From NCBI RefSeq assembly GCF_950295315.1, contig NC_080176.1, positions 36,295,263-36,359,262 on the forward strand: a stretch of 64,000 bases of DNA, in the 5' to 3' direction. Position numbers and translations under genes: made by a program. Source of the stretch: Erinaceus europaeus. Its lineage: Eukaryota > Chordata > Mammalia > Eulipotyphla > Erinaceidae. The notes under the pieces are model-generated. The model saw only the letters and a list, made by a program, of their open reading frames with translations. It did no database searches and was not told the origin of the DNA. Of this stretch, positions 11,740-23,457 are shown one piece after another; the stretch's first letter is position 1, and the number at the start of each line of letters is the position of its first letter.

Positions 11740-11876
11740 CCCTGGGCCTCCCCACAGGCGGGAAGAGGCGCCGCCCGCAAGGGCCGCTTTCCCGGTGAGG
11801 GTTGGCAAGCTGCTGAGGGAGTGCCAAGCGAGCCCGCCCCGCGCCGGAGGTTGTGGAGTCCGTAGTGTCGGAAGCT
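11740..11876 (+). other. RBBP8: Predicted 5'-UTR exon 1 of RBBP8 (start uncertain)
   Basis: The first coding exon is preceded by a splice acceptor, so an upstream non-coding exon is required. The best donor in the CpG island is GAAGCT|GTGAGT, with GT at 11877-11878. A second candidate is CCCG|GTGAGG, with GT at 11795-11796. No ATG is seen in the segment just before the favoured donor. The left boundary is arbitrary, because transcription start sites cannot be read from sequence in a TATA-less island. RNA evidence could shift either end. Confidence 0.4.
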
Positions 11877-12120
11877 GTGAGTAGCGGGACATCTCCCCGC
11901 CCGACCTGAGGCGCGGGGCTCGGCCACTGGGCTCGGCCACTTCCGGCCGGGAGCAGCGTGCTCACAGAGGCCTGTGGCGCCCGGCCGGCGGGGGTGGTCT
12001 CTCCGTTCTTGGGCTGGGGGAGAGGCGGGGGGCCAGGGCAGGCGGCAGAGGCCGCGCGTCTGGATGACTCAAGGTTTCCCGCGCGGACTGAGATGCACCT
12101 CTCCGCCCTAAGCCTGCTCT

Positions 12121-12130
12121 GCGCATGCGC
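12121..12130. promoter_or_regulatory. NRF1 consensus palindrome
   Basis: GCGCATGCGC is a perfect NRF1 site and lies at the downstream edge of the CpG island, inside predicted intron 1. Its use is inferred from the motif only. Confidence 0.55.
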
Positions 12131-12299
12131 CCTGGATGCTGCCTGCACCCAGGGAGCCGCCGCGGGGCGGCATGAGGAACAAATTAATCACTTCTGAGGA
12201 TCACAAAGCAACTTTGCTGTTCTATTTATTAGATGTCTCTGTAGTCGTAGGTGCTGTATCTTGTTCACAGATGTCATCTCGTAAGAAGGCTTTTTTAAA

Positions 12300-13080
12300 A
12301 AAATTACTTATAAAAAGGAAACACTGACAAGGTCATAGGATAAGAGGGGCACAACTCCACACAATTCCCACCACCAGAACTCCGTATCTCACCCATCCCC
12401 TCTCCTGATAGCTTTCCTATTCTCTATCCCTCTGGGAGCATGGACCCAGGGTCATTGTGGGATGCTGAAGGTGGAAGGTCTGGCTTCTGTAATTGCTTCC
12501 TCACTGAACATGGGCGTTGACAGGTCGATCCATATTCCCAGTCTGTCTCTCTTTCCATACTGGGGAAAGGCTTTGGGGAAGTGGAGCTCCAGGACACATT
12601 GGTGAGGTTGTCTGTCCAGGGAAGTCTGGTCGGCATCATGCTAGCATCTGGAACCTGGTGGCTGAAAAGAGAGTTAACATACAAAGCCAAATAATTGAAC
12701 AATCATGGACCTAAAGGCTGGAACAGATGAAGAGTTGGGGGGGGGGTCCTCCTTTTTGTAGATAGCTAGTAGGCATATTTTAGTTATATTCCAAAGGGCC
12801 TGTGGCTATACTAGTTTCTCCCCCCCCCCCAGCCTGAAATCTGATATTCAGGTGGATCCTAGTTATTGTCTGGGGAGATGATGTCATGGCTGGAAAAATG
12901 ACCAGAAATCTGGATCAGGGAAGAGAGTAGCTCCCTAATATGGGAAAGGAGTATAAATATTGTTGACTGTAAACCCCATCAATTTGATGTGATCTGGGGC
13001 CCATATTCAGCTTAGGAGCCTATGTGACCTCTGCATCCCTGTGGGAAGGCTTTTTCAGATCTTCGGGCTAATCATGGTCA
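12300..13080 (-). mobile_element. Repeat F (unclassified retroposon)
   Basis: It has the shared order of landmarks ACAATTCCCACCACCAGAA, CTCTGGGAGCATGGACCCAG, GAACATGGGCGTTGACAGGT and GTGGCTGAAA. The T-rich side is on the left, so it reads antisense to RBBP8. Confidence 0.7.
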
Positions 13081-13369
13081 TCTTTACTGTTTATAATGTG
13101 GGTATTGTTGTGTGTATGTAGATGGTGTGTATGAGTGAATGCTGAAGTCAGTATTTCAGACTGCTTTCAACTTGGGGCTCAGTATAACATGCCACTTCAT
13201 GTTAATTCAGTGTGAAAAATAGTAAAATTTAGAGTGGTTAATTGGTGCTGACAATGAGTGGTCATAAGCCTCTTACTATAAGAATCTGTCATTTCAGTAT
13301 GATTCAGCCAACTACTGCTTTCTTGGAGGAATATAAGAAAACTTTATTCACACGCAGTACACTTTACTT

Positions 13370-13519
13370 TTTATGTTTTTTATTTATTTAGTGAGATATA
13401 TAAATACTAGAGCACTGTCCAGTTATCCTTTAAGGATGGCGCTGAGAACTGAACCTGGGACCTCAGAGCCTTGGACATGAAAGTCTTTTGCATAACCATT
13501 ATACTATCTCCCTAGCCCA
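13370..13519 (-). repeat. SINE C
   Basis: TAGAGCACTGTCCAG, GAACTGAACCTGGGACCTC and TTTGCATAACCATTATAC. Confidence 0.75.
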
Positions 13520-13761
13520 GTAGGAAATTTTAAGTTTATCTTAACTATAAAGGTCACATAATTGAAGTCATAATTATTTCCTCAATACAAACTCCCCAGA
13601 TTCTCAAAATGAATATTGGCGGGGGGGGGGGGTGGATTAAATAGAAGAAGAGAAGGTGAAAAGAAAAAGAGGAGGCAGCTTGAGATTAACTGGCTAGGCT
13701 TGAAGACACCCTGAATTCACGTTATATAAAAAGAAACCTTAAAAAAAAACTTATATTTCAG

Positions 13762-13996
<235 letters not shown>

Positions 13997-14147
13997 TAGA
14001 TATGGCAGCACTTTGTCAAGACTGATAATAGCTTTGACAGTTGAAGATCTCAATACTATGGGACTTCACTGTGGTCTTTTTTTGTTACTTATTTTTATGA
14101 CTAAATCGCTGTCTTTTCACTGATATAGATAAGAAATGTAGTTATTC

Positions 14148-14430
14148 TGGGAGTCGGGCAGTAGTGCAGCAGGTTAAGCGCACATGGCACAAAGCACAAG
14201 GACTGACATAAGGGTCCCAGTTCAAGCCCCTGGCTTCCCACCTGCAGGGGAGTCGATGCTTCACAAGTGGTAAAGCAGGTCTGCAGGTGTCTTATCTTTC
14301 TCTCCCCCTCTCTGTCTTCCCCTCCTCTCTCCATTTCTCTCTGTCCTATCTAACAATGAGAACAATACTAACTGCAATAATAAAAAGAAACAAGGACAAC
14401 AAAAGGGAATAAGTAAAGATTAAGAAAAAA
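14148..14430 (+). repeat. SINE A
   Basis: GGGAGTCGGGCAGTAGTGCA head, TTCCCACCTGCAGGGGAGTC and an AATAAAAAGAAACAAGGAC tail. Confidence 0.9.
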
Positions 14431-14537
14431 TAAATGTAGTTATTCTATAATTTGTAGTTGTGTAGGATAATGTGTGTGATGTAAAAAAGACATGGAAATT
14501 TTGGCTGAAAACCTAAACTTGAATTTTGAGTTACTTT

Positions 14538-14655
14538 TTTTAAACCAGAGCACTGCTCCGCTCTAGATTGTAGTGGTGCTAAGGATTGAACCTAGGACTT
14601 TGGAGCCTCAGGCATGAGTCTCTTTGCATAACCATTATGCTATCTACCCCACCCC
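14538..14655 (-). repeat. SINE C
   Basis: CCAGAGCACTGCTCCGCTC and CTTTGCATAACCATTATGC. Confidence 0.8.
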
Positions 14656-14837
14656 TGAGTTGCTCTGAGATCTCAATTAAAATCTCTAAACCTTATCTAC
14701 AACTATAAAGCTATTGACAGGATTATTTGTAGATATAAGAATACAATTTAAGTCATCCTGCAAGCCTCTAGAAGGACTATTCGCATTCAAAAACTGATTC
14801 AAAAGTGAATGGCAGTTTGCCTTCAAAAAGCTTGTAG

Positions 14838-15100
14838 TTGGGAGTTGGGCGGTAGTGCAGTGGGCCAAGCGCAGGTTGCACAAAGCACAAGAACTGGTGT
14901 AAGGATCCTGGTTTGATCCGGCTCTCCACCTGCAGGGTAGTCGGCTTCACAAGCGGTGAAGCAGGTCTGCAGGTATCTATCTTTCTCTCACCCTCTCTGT
15001 CTTCCCTTCCTCTCTCCATTTTTCTCTGTCCAACAACGATGACATCAGTAATAACTACAAGAGCAACAAAATGGAATAAATAAATGATTTTTTTTTAAAG
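14838..15100 (+). repeat. SINE A
   Basis: GGGAGTTGGGCGGTAGTGCA head and GGTTTGATCCGGCTCTCC box. Confidence 0.88.
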
Positions 15101-15355
15101 TCTTTATAAAAAAACTTGTAGTTACTGGCAGTTACGTCACGTAAGCAGTTACAGTGAGAGAAATAAAAACTAAAATATATTAAGTATATGACTCTATAGA
15201 GGATTGAGCAATTATGGATGAGACAAGAATATAAATATTATTCATAATTATGTTAATAATAGTCTTAATAGGGTTCTCTATTAAGACTAAACTCAAAGTT
15301 TGATATTGAGTTTCAATTTACCTTCATAATCTTTGACTTTAGCAGATACATTTCC

Positions 15356-15423
15356 CCACGTGTGGGGAATGTGTCATACTGCATATGTGCCACGTGTGGG
15401 GAATGTGTCACACTGCATATGTT
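15356..15423 (+). repeat. 34-bp tandem duplication with CACGTG core
   Basis: Units 15356-15389 and 15390-15423 are almost identical. Each starts CCACGTGTGGGGAATGTGTC and ends GCATATGT. Confidence 0.9.
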
Positions 15424-15889
15424 TCTTGATTACCTGTTGCAACCACAAGCCTTAATATTGTAGCACTTTATAGCTTTAACAGCTTATCGGGGTGCCACTG
15501 AAACATAATCCATCCTCATCATTGATTATTGGCTTCTGAAATATGAACCCCAGGGATATTTGAAGCCCTAATGAACTTGGAGATGGTTTTTGTAAGAAGT
15601 GCTTCTGAAGCAGAAGGAACCACGTGTAGACCTAGTTGTAAGGGATTTAGTATCCCATGTTTTCTTGAAATATAAACTGGTTTGGGGTATAGCAAGGAAA
15701 TCATTAATTAGGCTTCAGAGTTGAGTTAGATTTAGTTAGCTAGACAGAGAAAATGGTGGAAAACGGAGATGTTTTTAATTAATTTTATCAATTGACTATA
15801 AAAGTTTGGGAGTATCCTTTCACTACTTTATTTGCGTATGATATTCACCACACCTACTGTCAACATTCCAGTGTCATCACACTCAAAAT

Positions 15890-16110
15890 TATTCCATTAT
15901 GCCAGGGAGTGGCAGACCTGGTTAAGCACACACACTTCAATGTGCAAGGACCCAGGTTCAAGTCCCTGGTACCCACCTGCAGGGGGAAAGCTGCATGAGT
16001 GGTGAAGTAGAGTGCAGGGGTCTCTCTGTCTCTCTCCCTGTCTATTTCCCCCTCCTCTCTCAATTTCTCTGTGTCTATCCAATAATAAATAAATAAATTT
16101 TTAAAAATTG
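15890..16110 (+). repeat. SINE B
   Basis: GGGAGTGGCAGACCTGG head, ACCCACCTGCAGGGGGAAAG and an AATAAATAAATAAA tail. Confidence 0.85.
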
Positions 16111-16204
16111 CCCCTCTACTCATTCCTGGGAGGAAATGTTTAAACTAGCGGAAAAATTTATATGGAAAAGTTTGAGTATACCAGCTTGATTTTTTTATTT
16201 TCAT

Positions 16205-17000
16205 TTTTTTAATTTATAAAATGGAAATATTGACAAGACCATAGGATAAGTGGGGTACAATTCTATACTGTTTCCACCACCAGAACTCCATATCCAGTTC
16301 CCCCTACCCCGCTTGATAGCTTTCCTGTTCTTTATCCTTCTGGGAGTATGGATCCAGGGTCATTATGGGGATCTGGTTTCTGTAATTGCTTCCCCGCTGA
16401 ACATGGGCGTTGACAGATTGATCCATACTCCCAGCCTGTCTCTCTCTTTCCCTAGTGGGGCGAGGCTCTGGGGAGGCGGGGCTCCAGGACACATGGTGGG
16501 GTCCTTTGGCCAGGGAAGTCCAGTTGGCATCATGGTAGCATCTGGAACCTGGTGGCTGAAAAAGAGTTAAGATATAAAGCAGATGGCATATTGCACCAAA
16601 GTAAAAGACTCTGGGGTGGGGGTGGGGGTGGGAGGGGTGGAGAATACAGGTCCAAAAAGGATGACAGAGGACCTAGTGGGGGTGGAAAACTGGGGAATGT
16701 TATGCATGTACAAACTATTGTATTTACTGTCGACTGCAAAACATTAATTCCCCAATAAAGAAATTTTATAAAAAAAATATAAAGCAGAACAAGTTGTTGA
16801 CTAATCACAGACCTAAAGGCAAGAATATTGCAGATGAAGATTTGAGGTCTCCGTTTTGGAAAAAGTTAGTAGGTCTGTTTCAGGTATATTCCAGTGAGTG
16901 GGCCTATGATCCTACTAGTTTTTGCCTGAGCTTGATATCTGACATGCAAGTGACCTAAGTTATTGTCTGGGGAAATGGTGTCATAGTTGGAAAATCAGCT
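16205..17000 (-). mobile_element. Repeat F copy, split by an L1
   Basis: The F landmarks are present on both sides of the sense L1 at 16592-16778, so F is the older insertion. Confidence 0.7.
16592..16778 (+). mobile_element. L1 3'-end insertion, sense orientation
   Basis: It carries the complement of the L1 3' UTR and ends CCCCAATAAAGAAATTTTA plus an A run. ATATAAAGCAGA is present on both sides (near 16572 and 16779), a target duplication. It interrupts a repeat-F copy and is the only sense L1 I found in the gene. Confidence 0.85.
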
Positions 17001-17164
17001 TGATTTTATTTAATATACTGTAGAGTTTATTCTCTTGAGAATGAGAGATGGCTAGAAAGTGGGAATTTATAGAGTAGGTTAATAAGAGATAATGCTAGAA
17101 TGGCAGAGAGATACAGATTATATAACACAACATATACTATGCTGAAGAGATTATAACACCTTAT

Positions 17165-17325
17165 CTTTATTTTTTTTATCTTTTTTATTTTTATTTTATT
17201 TTATTACCAGAGCACTACTCAGCTCTGGCTTGTGGTATAGGGGATTGAACCTGAGACTTGAGCCTCAGACATGAGAGTCTCTTTGCATAACCATTATGCT
17301 ATATACCCCTACCCTAATAGTACCT
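17165..17325 (-). repeat. SINE C
   Basis: T-rich start, CAGAGCACTACTCAGCTC and TTGCATAACCATTATGC. Confidence 0.8.
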
Positions 17326-17404
17326 TATCTTTAACATTAAATCAAAAGCATTCATCTTGAAGGCTACCTTACATTGTGCTGAGAAAGAGGTAATAGAATT
17401 CAAT

Positions 17405-17625
17405 TCTACAGATTCTGAAGCTAGACTGCCAGTATTCTAAAAACATTTCTATCACTTGAATATAAGTGGGATCTTGTGCAAGTTAATAAACATGTTAGTG
17501 CATCAGACAGCTCATCTGTGAAATAGATATTTTATATTGCATTAGATAGTTCAATGTATGTAAAGTATTTCAAAGAGTAACTGGCACATAGTAAGCAATG
17601 TGTATTAGCTGTTGCTACTATTCTG
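17405..17625 (+). repeat. MIR SINE fossil
   Basis: The pattern AGACTGCCAG, then CTTGTGCAAGTTAATAA, then CAGCTCATCTGTGAAATAG and CTGGCACATAGTAAGCAATG follows the MIR consensus end to end. Confidence 0.8.
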
Positions 17626-17826
17626 AAGCAGCAACTATTAGGTATTCTTAGTGCCTGCTGTGGCTCTTCCAGCCCACAGACAATGAATTACTACCAAAAG
17701 AAAGTTATAGCTTTGTTTTTATTTTTAATTGAGGGATAAATGAAATGATCAAAAAGGAGTCATATTGAGGATGGTACAAATACACAAAGGCTGTGTCAGA
17801 TGAATTTGAGAATAAAAAGCAAGTTT

Positions 17827-17945
17827 AGGGGTGGGAGATAGTATAAAGGTTATGCAGAGACCTTAAGGCATGCCTTAAGGCACCAAAGGTTCCAAGCACC
17901 ACCATAAACTAGAGCTGAGCTGTGTTCTGATTAAAAGTAATAATA
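17827..17945 (+). repeat. SINE C
   Basis: GGGGTGGGAGATAGTATAAA head, CACCACCATAAACTAGAGC and an AAT tail. Confidence 0.75.
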
Positions 17946-17997
17946 ATAAAGGCAAGTATAGTATTTCTATTGCATGTACTTTTTAGATGTTAGTTAA

Positions 17998-18115
17998 TGA
18001 TATAAAGAGCTCACTTGGGAGAGTGTCTGCTTTACCATGTGTATTACTCAGATTTGAGCCTGACCCATAGCACACTGGCAAGCCTTGGTCCTCTCCTCTG
18101 TCTCTCTATTTAAAA
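17998..18115 (+). repeat. SINE D
   Basis: AAAGAGCTCACTTGGGAGAG head and CAGATTTGAGCCTGACCC box. Confidence 0.65.
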
Positions 18116-18969
18116 AGGTCATTCCAGATTTCTAAAGCCCCTATAATGATAGCCTTCCCTACCTGCCCCCCCCCCAAAAAAAAAGAGGCTATGTGATTTG
18201 AAGTCCTCATTAGAAAGAAGATATATTGAAGTAAGAGGTATTTTCACAGGTAAAATGAAGACCTAATGTGCAGGGCCCTAGGTTCAATCCCTGACATCAC
18301 ATAAGAGTACTGCCTGTGATGGTGGACAAAGTGCTTTTATGTCTCTTGCTCTCTCCCTTTTCCTATTCTACCCCCCCCCAACTCCCACTATTAGGACACA
18401 GAATTTTACAAAAAAGAAACCAGCAGATTCATATATGCACCTAAGTTAGGCTATGCAGTTGTCATTATATATGTTACAGATATTGAAGAATGGGGGATGT
18501 AGACTTCACATCACTTAACTATGAAGTGGGCCAACCAATATTTAAGTCCAGATTTTCAGAATCTACTTTCATTTCTCTTTTAACTTCATCTTCATTGCCA
18601 ATACCTTGTATAAAGTCTGATACATTTTTCAGAAGACATACAAGACTTTCCCTAATGAGCTGACAATTCCTTCTAGCAGCAATAGGGATTTTCTATGTAG
18701 ATTTTTTTTTTAATTTTGTCATCACTAGAGCTTTATCATTCTTGACCAACTTCCAGAGAGAGAGAGAGAGAGACAATCGCAGTGGAGCTTCCTTTAGTGG
18801 GAGGGGAGGCTAGGGCCAGTCTCACACCTAGTTGATATGCATGGCAAAACAAACACATAGATTTTAATTTAATCTTTTCCCCCTAGAAATGTCAAAATAG
18901 AGAAAAGCTCATTCCTCTTCTCCTACATATACAAAGAAGTAGCCATTTTCATTTTTTAAACAGATTTAT

Positions 18970-19108
18970 CAGGGCCAGGTGGTGGTTAGATGCACACAGT
19001 GCCATACACGATGCAGATTTGAGTCTTGAAATAGGCCCACAGGTGTCTGTCTCTCCCTATCTCCACCACCCCTCTCAAGTTCTATCTGTCCTATCAAATA
19101 ACATTTAA
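18970..19108 (+). repeat. SINE B, short
   Basis: CAGGGCCAGGTGGTGGTTAG head, CACAGGTGTCTGTCTCTCC body; the middle is deleted. Confidence 0.7.
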
Positions 19109-19177
19109 AGAAAAAGAAACAAATAGTCATCGGGAGTGGTGTGAACACCAGCCCTAACCCTCATTGCAAAATGATGA

Positions 19178-19290
19178 TGATGATTTATTTGCTAAGAAGA
19201 AGAACCAGAACATCACTTTGTTATATGTAGTGCTGGGGATTGAATTTGTAAGCCTAGATCTCTAAGCAGTACCACTTCCTGGACCACCTT
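19178..19290 (-). repeat. SINE E
   Basis: AACCAGAACATCACTTTG and CTAAGCAGTACCACTTCC. Confidence 0.6.
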
Positions 19291-19449
19291 TTTTCTTTCT
19301 TTCTTTCTTTTTTTTCTTTTTTTTTGGTGTTTTGTTTTACCAGAGCATTACTCAGCTCTGGTTTATGGTGGTACTAGAGGTTGAGCCTGGGGGTTTAGAG
19401 CCTCAGGCATGAAAGTCATTTGTATAAACATGCTATCTCCCCAGCCCCC
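19291..19449 (-). repeat. SINE C
   Basis: TTCTTTC-rich start, ACCAGAGCATTACTCAGC and CATGCTATCTCCCCAGCC. Confidence 0.75.
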
Positions 19450-19649
19450 AGGTATATGTGTGTTATATGTTTTCTTAATTTAAAATTGAAGGGTTTTTTT
19501 TTTTTTTTTTGATTGGTGATGGTTGTTTGTTTCTCTTGTTTTTTTGTTTTTTAATACACTAAGGAGTGGAGCGAAGGCCTTTCACATATGCAATACCACT
19601 CATTGAGTGGCCTCCTTGGTTCTTCTTTTCCTCCTTCTCCTTTTCCTTC

Positions 19650-19815
19650 TTTTTAAATTCTGTTTTCTTAGAGATAGAGAAGAGAGAGACAGAGGAAAGA
19701 TACTATAGTGCATTCCTCCACCACCTATGAAGTTCTTCCTGGTGCTTCCAGGTTGCTCCCACGTGCTGGATCGCATTCAGGGCCTTATGTACAGTATGCA
19801 TGTACTCTGCCCATT
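19650..19815 (-). repeat. SINE, diverged (B/D-like)
   Basis: AGAGATAGAGAAGAGAGAGA followed by CACCACCTATGAAGTTC. The head is unclear. Confidence 0.4.
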
Positions 19816-20001
19816 AAGTTCCCAAAAGAGGAGCTATTACCCTTTAGCTGTAACCTGTACAGGACCAAGCTTTATTCCATGTATTCTGCTGTGCCCCTTC
19901 CCACTAAGTTTCTTTGAGGTCTCTGGCATCTTTTTTTTTTTAATCATCTTTGAGATTTCACTGCTCTGTGCCAAATTCTTCATATAGAAAGATCTAGGAA
20001 A

Positions 20002-20215
20002 GGGGGCCGGGTGGTGGCACACCTGGTTGAGCGCATGTATTACAATAAGCAAGGTTTAAGTCCCCAGTTTGCCCCCAGTCCCCACCTGCAGGGGGAAAGA
20101 TTTGCAAGTGGTGAAGCAATGCTGCAGGTGTCTCTCTGTCTCTCTCCCTCTCTATCATCATCTTGATATCTGGCTGTCTCTATCCAATAAATAAAGATTA
20201 AAAAAAAAAAAAGAT
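20002..20215 (+). repeat. SINE B
   Basis: GGGGGCCGGGTGGTGGCAC head, CCCCACCTGCAGGGGGAAAG and an AATAAATAAAG tail. Confidence 0.88.
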
Positions 20216-20397
20216 CTAAGAGAAGCACAGTGGAGGACAGGCTTGAATCTGAGTTGCATAGATGTCAAAGTAGCACATCATCCAGGTGAGCTCTTGCCAG
20301 CCCCCCTCTCGCATGGTTTTACTTCTAACTGTATACATATGCATTCCCAGTCTTCTTTTTCCCCCTTGCCACTAGGGTTATTTCTGTTCTTGGTGGC

Positions 20398-20555
20398 CAT
20401 TTTTTTTCTTTTTTGATAGAGGGCAAGACAGTGAAAGAGAGGAGGATCTGCAGCACTGTTTTATCACCATGAAATTTCCCGTCTTCGTTTGGGAACTTGA
20501 GGGTCTTGAGTTTGCTGACATGTGTACTCTCTGGATGCACAGTCACCTGGCCCCT
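20398..20555 (-). repeat. SINE B
   Basis: GCAGCACTGTTTTATCACC body and CACAGTCACCTGGCCCC head. Confidence 0.65.
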
Positions 20556-21189
20556 CCAGCAATTTTCTTAAACCAAAACAAAAATGTCATCTCTAAATTG
20601 ACAGATGATTTAATACCATTCAGTACATAGTTAATGGTACTGTCCGGATGTCTTTAAATGATAAATATTTAAAAGGCATCTCCTTGTTGTGCTTGATTAA
20701 CATATCTTGATTTTTTTCAATGTAGTTCTATTTTAAGTTTCTCTTTCAAAGGATTAAGGACACCAGGAAGTAGTAATAGGTGTTGATAGATGTTGGTTTG
20801 ACTTTAAATATATTTAATTTAATCACCCCACACACACATTTTTTATTCACTTCTATAGCTTTCCATCACTTCCTTTCTATTACTATTTCTGAGTGTCCTT
20901 TCCTCTCAGATAAGAGAAACAGTGCCTGAATTCCTCTAGTGTTTTCCAGGTTCTCTTCTTTTTAATGATGGTATAAAAACAAGGATTTCTGGTGACCAAT
21001 GTTCAGGGTCCCAGTGGTTCAGAGCACTCTGGTTATAGATCTTTTTCTATCAGATGGTAGGCATGTATTATTACATTTTAGTGAGACTGGTTGACTTTAA
21101 ATATTAAAAGATTTGGAAATTAAGATTTGTTAGTGATCTCATTCTAATTTTATTTTATCCCCATTTTCTAATTTTAAAGTGAACTGAGC

Positions 21190-21285
21190 TTGGGCTAGAG
21201 AGATAGCATAATGCTTATGCCAACAATTTTTATACCTGAAATTCCTTGGCACCACCATAAGCCAGTTGAGCAATACTCTGGTTTA
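21190..21285 (+). repeat. SINE C, first of a cluster
   Basis: GGGCTAGAGAGATAGCATAA head and ACCACCATAAGCCAG. Confidence 0.7.
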
Positions 21286-21329
21286 GAGGAAATGAGGAGG
21301 TGTGTGGGGAAGGGAGAGAAGAGAAAGAG

Positions 21330-21440
21330 GGAGAGGGAGATAGTATAATGGTTAGGCAAAAAGACTCATGCCTGAGACTCCTTAGTCTCAGGTTCAGTTT
21401 CCCACACCACCAGAAGGCAGGGCTGAGCATAAAAAGAAAC
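21330..21440 (+). repeat. SINE C, second of a cluster
   Basis: GGGAGATAGTATAATGGTTA head and CCACACCACCAGAAGGC. Confidence 0.75.
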
Positions 21441-21449
21441 AAATGATTA

Positions 21450-21577
21450 AGGTATGGTAGGGAAGATAGTGTAATGTTTAGGCAAAGAGCTCTTGTGCCT
21501 AAGGCTTCAAAGTCCCAGGCTCACTCCCCTGCACCATAAAACAGAGTTGAGCAGTGTTCTGGGGGGGGGGGGGGGGG
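21450..21577 (+). repeat. SINE C, third of a cluster, ending in G17
   Basis: GGGAAGATAGTGTAATG head and AGCAGTGTTCT, then 17 consecutive G (21561-21577) in place of the usual A-rich tail. Confidence 0.75.
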
Positions 21578-21867
21578 TTTAAAGTGAACTGTGCTTGTGG
21601 TCTTGTGTCTGGGGGTAAATCATGACTATTTTACAAATCTTCTCTTCATTGACCACACTAATTTTCCTCAGAATATCTAGTGTAAGACCCTGAGGAAAGA
21701 GTCTGAATTTTAGTACTGACTTACCATTTATTCCATGAATAGTTATAGAATTACATATTATCAGGGATAGAAGCAATTGCTGAAGATGCCAACAGTGAAA
21801 ACATTGGCAGTTTTCTTGGCATTTGTGCTTTTTTATTGATGTTTAGGAAAGCATTAAAAAATTATAG

Positions 21868-22050
21868 GGCTGTGCAGGGATAGATAGCATAATGGTTATG
21901 CAAAGAGACTCTCTTGCCTGGGCTCCGAAGTCCCAGTTCAATCCCCCGCACCACAATAAGCCAGAGCTGTGCAGTGCTCTGGTGTTTCTGTGTCTTTCTC
22001 TCTCTGCACCTCTCTCAAAAATAAAATAAAATACTTTAAAAAAAAAATAG
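21868..22050 (+). repeat. SINE C, fourth of a cluster
   Basis: GGGATAGATAGCATAATGG head, CAATCCCCCGCACCAC box and an AATAAAATAAAATAC tail. Confidence 0.85.
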
Positions 22051-22051
22051 G

Positions 22052-22185
22052 ACTGCAAAAATAACTCCCTTGGATAGTGTGCTGCTTTGCCATGTGGAAG
22101 ACAATTTCAGTTTCCATTGGCGCTGTGGTCTCTTTCACTCATTTGCCCTTTCTTTATCTATCTAAAATTATTGATTGCTTACTTA
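22052..22185 (+). repeat. SINE D
   Basis: CTCCCTTGGATAGTGTGC head and a GCGCTGTGGTCTCTTTC body. Confidence 0.7.
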
Positions 22186-22874
22186 ATTAAAAAAAGAAAA
22201 CAATTCTACATTGAAATCATAATAAAAAATAAGGCAGACAAGGTAGTGTTTCTTGGTAACACCAATAGCAACAGTGTAACCATGGATATATAATTCTTGT
22301 AAAACTGAATCAGAATATATAGTATCTTCTGATGGCAAAGAAGAACAATGTATTTTGGTTGAAAACTATCTCCTCAATACATAGGTTTACCAGTGAAAAC
22401 AGTTTCAAGTCTAAACTGTTAGAATTGTTTTCACTGCATGTTATTAGAAGGCATACTCTTTCTGGCCTAGAAGAAAAGCAGATAAAGCATTTTAAAATTT
22501 TGTAAATAGGGCTAGATGTACTTGAGTTCTTATTGAGTATTTAATCTGAGAGAATTAGCATTCGACCCATCTTCAAGCACAAGGTTAAATTCTTTATTCT
22601 CCAGCTAATTTGTGTTGTTTTATAACTAGTTTTAAGGAGATCATTAACATTTCATTATACAGCGTTCCTATCTTACTCATCTTGATAGCAGAGGTAAAAG
22701 TACAAGACACATAGCAAAAAATAAGTAAGTTATATATTTACTGTATAGTCTTTATATGGAGAGTAAAGCTGTTTCTTGATCTTTAAGTTTTAAAATCCCA
22801 CAAAATGGGAATATATCAAAATTATTTATGTCTGAAGTACTGAAGTACTTTACTACCTACTAACTTCAATTTTT

Positions 22875-23082
22875 CTTTTATTTACTTTCTTAATTATTTA
22901 TTGGATAGAGACAGTCAGAAATCGAGAGGGAAGGGGATGATGGAGAGGGAGAGAGACAGAGAGACACCTGTAGCCACTTGCAAAGCTTTCCCCCTGCAGG
23001 TGGGGACTGACAGCTCGAACCCAGGTCCTTGTGCATTGTAACATGTGCACTCAACCAGGTGTGCCACCACCCGGCCCCCAAT
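22875..23082 (-). repeat. SINE B
   Basis: TTATTGGATAGAGACAGTC start, CTTTCCCCCTGCAGGTGGGG and a GTGCCACCACCCGGCCCC head. Confidence 0.88.
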
Positions 23083-23457
23083 TTTTCTACTTTTAGAGAA
23101 TGCTTTGGAGTTACAAAAAGACAACAAGTCACCATTCTACAAGAACAACAATTTTGGTTTTTATTTATTATTTCTTATTTTCAAAAGACATGCATGCAAC
23201 TTACTATATTGTTATCAGTGTACATACTCTGTTATCTGGATTATGTTTTGCTATTTCATTGATTGAACTGTTTTTCATGCTGCACATAATCATTTATAAG
23301 TTTTAAAACTTGCCTGTTTAAAACGGCTGGTTTTATTTTTAGACACTTAATTTAATAAGGATAAAATATTTGACAGAGTCCTTCATTTCTTTGCTACTTG
23401 GTAGTCTTAGGAGATCACCTATTTTATGGTGATGAAAGTATCAAGAAAATAAATATA

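Larger units (their letters stand above)
11086..12185. promoter_or_regulatory. RBBP8: CpG-island promoter region of RBBP8
   Basis: This stretch of about 1.1 kb is GC-rich and CpG-dense, in sharp contrast to the AT-rich DNA on both sides. It lies 1.7-2.8 kb upstream of the first RBBP8 coding exon and contains GC boxes, CRE-like sites, an ETS-like CACTTCCGG motif near 11937 and an NRF1 palindrome. I see no TATA box, as is usual for housekeeping DNA-repair genes. The longer open frames here on both strands (up to about 180 codons) are what high GC content gives by chance. That it drives RBBP8 is inferred from position and strand. Confidence 0.85.
11877..13761 (+). other. RBBP8: RBBP8 intron 1 (predicted)
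   Basis: It begins in the CpG island and ends at the polypyrimidine-weak acceptor TTATATTTCAG. It holds the NRF1 site, a repeat-F copy (12300-13080) and a SINE C (13370-13519). The parts at 12190-12295 and 13085-13365 look unique and show no recognisable feature. A 12-base G run lies at 13621-13632. Confidence 0.5.

Noticed and set aside
11104..12148. Several open frames of 75-180 codons on both strands in the CpG island
   Set aside because: High GC content removes stop codons by chance. The frames overlap one another, are Arg/Pro/Ala-rich and show no family resemblance.
18240..18375. Possible SINE (GGTTCAATCCCTGACATC box)
   Set aside because: Only the B-box-like segment fits; I could not define ends or family.
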